Of a stretch of 52,215 nt of DNA, positions 50,274 through 52,215 are shown piece by piece. The number at the start of each line of letters is the position of its first letter. Within the stretch, counting starts at the first letter, position 1. The stretch is from contig VBIU01000022.1 of NCBI GenBank assembly GCA_005880945.1, positions 1 to 52,215 on the forward strand, given 5' to 3'. The DNA is from Chloroflexota bacterium (GTDB lineage: Bacteria > Chloroflexota > Dormibacteria > Dormibacterales > Dormibacteraceae). Under the pieces are notes generated by a model that saw only the letters and a list, made by a program, of their open reading frames with translations, had not been told where the DNA came from and searched no databases. The translations under genes and the position numbers were made by a program.

Positions 50274-51084
50274 TGACTGTGTCCCACTTCGTCGTCACCT
50301 TGTGCCGGCCGCCTGGGCCCCAGGCGTCGAACTGCTCGACCAGGGTGAGGCCGTGCGAATCGATCATTCGGGCGAAGTCCGCGGCCGACATGTTGCTCCT
50401 CTGGCCGATGTCCGAAGCGCCGTCGTCCCGGCCGCCCTTGGCGTGATTGATGACCGCGCGGCCGCCGGGCCGCAGAACGCGGCTGATCTCGGCGATGTAC
50501 GACTCTACGTCCGGCGGGGCGATGTGGACGAAGACGTCAAAAGACCACACCCCGTCAACGCTGTCTGACTCGATGGCGGACAGGCTGCGACCGTCGTTGA
50601 CGTGATACTCGATGTTGCCGGCCTGTGCGAACCGGCGGCGGCAGAGCTCGATGCAGCGGTCCGAAAGGTCGACAAGGATGAGGCGCGAAGCGATCCCCTG
50701 CAGGGCTTCTGTCCAGCGGCCGGCACCGGGGCCGATCTCGACGATGGTGGTGTTCGGTTTGAGATACCACAGCATCACGTCGTCGATGAGCGACCGCTTC
50801 CAATCGTCAGAAGGCGTCCACTCCTCGCCCTGGTGCGACCAGTCCCAGCGCTGCCAGTATTGGTAGTTCGCGCCGCGGCCGGTGCGCCCGCTCAATCCAT
50901 TCCGCGCCTCGAGCCGCGCCATCCGCCCTTCGATTCGCCGAGCGCCGTTCTTGAGGCCGGCCAGCAGCGCCGCATACGCCGTCCAGCGAGCGCCGTTCTC
51001 CGCCATCAGCACGCGGGCCCACCGAATTCGGCCGAGCCGTCCGCGCTGTTCCTTCTGCATGACAGACCGCACTGTTTCACTCAT
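50257..51084 (-). CDS. Class I SAM-dependent methyltransferase
   Basis: A 275-residue enzyme. Motif I is IVEIGPGAGRWTEAL, followed by LVDLSDRCIELCRRRF (adenine/ribose site), DSVDGVWSFDVFVHI and VLRPGGRAVINH (motifs II-III), the standard methyltransferase_11/25 order. The N-terminal 75 residues are basic and helical (KNGARRIEGRMARLEARN), an addition that may dock it to a partner or the membrane. ATG at 51084 overlaps the glycosyltransferase stop. It probably methylates a sugar or a lipid-linked glycan; the substrate is unknown. Confidence 0.85.
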   Translation of the reverse strand: MSETVRSVMQKEQRGRLGRIRWARVLMAENGARWTAYAALLAGLKNGARRIEGRMARLEARNGLSGRTGRGANYQYWQRWDWSHQGEEWTPSDDWKRSLIDDVMLWYLKPNTTIVEIGPGAGRWTEALQGIASRLILVDLSDRCIELCRRRFAQAGNIEYHVNDGRSLSAIESDSVDGVWSFDVFVHIAPPDVESYIAEISRVLRPGGRAVINHAKGGRDDGASDIGQRSNMSAADFARMIDSHGLTLVEQFDAWGPGGRHKVTTKWDTVSVIEK

Positions 51085-52103
51085 TGGGTCTCGGCCACCT
51101 CCAGTACGGGTTGTGCGATGGATCGAACGCTTCCTCCGATGACGATTCGCAGCTGCTCCAGCGCCCGCTCGTGCTCGGCCCGCAGCCGGCCCTGGAGCCG
51201 GGTGCTTCTCGAAGCCAATTCGTCCCGCTTGCGGAAGGCCCTTCGGATTGCGTCGGCCATGTCCGGTGGGTGGTTGGTCGAGAACACTGCGGCTTCGCCA
51301 AATCGCACCCGAAGCAGGGGAAGGTCCGACAGTACGAGCGGGCGGGCCAGCCCGACCGCCTCGAAAGCGGCCCGATTCATGATGAAGGGGTCGGTGCTGA
51401 ACACGGCGACGACATGAGCCGCGAGCAGCTCTCCGAGAAATTGCCGGTAGTCGAGCCACCCCGTGAAGACAACGTTGGCGGGCGCCTCTCTGCGGATCTC
51501 GGCCGCCACGCGATGCTCATCGCCGGTGAACCTGACCTCGAAGTCCGGCAGGAGCGTGGCCGCGGCCAGCGCGGCGGCGACCGGCTCATTTCCGTCTAGG
51601 CTGCCCGCCACGACGACGCGCGGGCTTGCCGCCGGCCGCCGCGGTTCGGCCTGGGTCATTTCCGGGACGTCGTCGGGAACGAGCATCGGCGTCACTCCCC
51701 AGGAACGGACGATCTCCTCATCGGCTGTCGTATGGACCAGCGTCGCTCTGGCATGGCGGCACGCGAGCCTCAACAGCGGGATCGACCATCGCCACCTCCA
51801 CGAATGAAAAGCACCGGTGTGGCAGTCGACGATCACCGTGCAGGGATGAGCGCGTGACCACGCCAAAGCGACCACTGGCGGGATCACGGGAGGGGTGATG
51901 ACCAGCAGGGCGCGCGGGCGATGACGCCTGAGCATGCGCCACATCCGAACGCCGTCGACCAGGTAGCGAATGGGGAGTGCGAGCTTGTGCAGCGGCCGGC
52001 TGCGAAGGTACAGCGCGCGCCCGCCGAGAGCGTCGGCCAGCGCCTGGGTGCGCGCCTGGTGATTGTCCCAGGCCACCGCAAGGAGCGGAAGATCCCGATT
52101 CAT
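51081..52103 (-). CDS. Glycosyltransferase (GT-B fold)
   Basis: At least 340 residues with the two Rossmann-like halves of a GT-B enzyme. The N-terminal half has LLVITPPVIPPVVALAW, TVIVDCHTGAFHS and ATLVHTTADEEIV. The C-terminal half has VVVAGSLDGNEPVAAALAAA, NVVFTGWLDYRQFLGELLAA and EAVGLARPLVLSDLP with the typical Glu. ATG at 52103 is the first start codon in frame, but no ribosome-binding site precedes it and the frame stays open to the window edge, so the protein may be longer. It belongs to the glycan cluster and overlaps the methyltransferase gene by ATGA. Confidence 0.85.
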   Translation of the reverse strand: MNRDLPLLAVAWDNHQARTQALADALGGRALYLRSRPLHKLALPIRYLVDGVRMWRMLRRHRPRALLVITPPVIPPVVALAWSRAHPCTVIVDCHTGAFHSWRWRWSIPLLRLACRHARATLVHTTADEEIVRSWGVTPMLVPDDVPEMTQAEPRRPAASPRVVVAGSLDGNEPVAAALAAATLLPDFEVRFTGDEHRVAAEIRREAPANVVFTGWLDYRQFLGELLAAHVVAVFSTDPFIMNRAAFEAVGLARPLVLSDLPLLRVRFGEAAVFSTNHPPDMADAIRRAFRKRDELASRSTRLQGRLRAEHERALEQLRIVIGGSVRSIAQPVLEVAETQ

Positions 52104-52214
52104 CGATCGGGCTGCGCCATCGTCTGGGCCGACTGCCTCTTTGCCGATCAGCCTGTCGACGATGTCCTGGTAACGCTTCCGCTGGTGCGGCCACCGGAAG
52201 GGTTCGTTGGCGGC
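52104..52214 (-). CDS. Partial reading frame, open and in phase with the glycosyltransferase
   Basis: From the window edge to 52104 the minus strand codes, in the same frame as the glycosyltransferase, for 37 stop-free residues including NEPFRWPHQRKRYQDIVDRL. This looks like the C-terminal helix of another GT-B glycosyltransferase (aromatic-x-W, RY, VDRL). Either two glycosyltransferases are fused into one protein here, or the upstream gene continues in this frame and the downstream ATG is internal. No other frame gives protein-like sequence. What lies beyond the edge is not visible. Confidence 0.5.
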
Positions 52215-52215
52215 C

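Noticed and set aside
1-52215. Mobile elements, phage genes, toxin-antitoxin or defence islands
   Set aside because: No transposase, integrase, terminal inverted repeats or known defence motifs were seen; gene content and start-codon use are uniform across the window.
1-52215. tRNA, rRNA or other structural RNA genes
   Set aside because: No cloverleaf with a T-loop GTTC signature and CCA-end stem was recognised in any gap; a covariance-model search would be needed to exclude small RNAs.

Overview
The window is about 52 kb of GC-rich chromosomal DNA with dense, ordinary bacterial coding. There are no rRNA genes, recognisable tRNAs, insertion sequences, phage genes or CRISPR arrays. Many genes start with GTG or TTG, neighbours very often overlap by 4 bases (ATGA, GTGA or TTGA), and two or three promoters look leaderless (-10 box 6-8 bases before the start codon). 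Together with ECF42-type sigma/DGPF genes, a DasR-like GntR site, CsoR and Tat or lipoprotein signals, this suggests a high-GC monoderm soil bacterium of the Actinobacteriota/Chloroflexota/Dormibacterota group. An uncultured Dormibacterota-like lineage is my guess, at low confidence.

Layout. 1-4.3 kb: a minus-strand operon led by a Gfo/Idh/MocA oxidoreductase, followed by a Tat-exported Liv-type binding protein, LivG, LivF and the start of LivH. 4.4-9.3 kb, plus strand: a two-subunit GMC dehydrogenase, a threonine dehydratase-like enzyme, a PPOX-type flavoprotein, a short DksA-type zinc finger protein and a membrane protein. 9.3-19.8 kb, minus strand: the centrepiece, a GntR regulator followed by an ABC importer (binding protein and two permeases, no ATPase), NagZ, MurQ, NagA, a SIS-domain sugar-phosphate enzyme and a BadF/BcrA-type amino sugar kinase, with a Ca2+/H+ antiporter just downstream. 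The set reads as a complete route from imported GlcNAc-MurNAc to fructose-6-phosphate. Its promoter carries two copies of a dre-like operator.

19.9-34 kb: CorA, an EEP-family protein coupled to an alkaline-phosphatase-fold phosphodiesterase, a fumarylacetoacetase-family enzyme, a secreted Asp-box protein, MntP, a beta-propeller/ECF sigma/anti-sigma operon, the pseudouridine catabolic pair PsuK-PsuG, a secreted M23-like protein and a secreted 740-residue phosphoesterase. 33.9-42.3 kb: an ECF sigma factor, a 60-residue protein, an ECF42 sigma with its DGPF partner, a hybrid histidine kinase with two stand-alone receivers (four receiver domains in all), and a UbiB-like kinase coupled to an MpaB/DUF2236 protein.

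42.4-47.1 kb: a tiny secreted protein, a membrane HD-GYP protein, a CBS-pair protein, and a metal-responsive divergon in which a CsoR palindrome lies between csoR plus a permease-YHS fusion on one side and a membrane-anchored YceI protein on the other. 47.1-52.2 kb: a cell-surface glycan cluster (FemAB/GNAT-like protein, polysaccharide deacetylase, two methyltransferases, a glycosyltransferase) that continues past the right edge.
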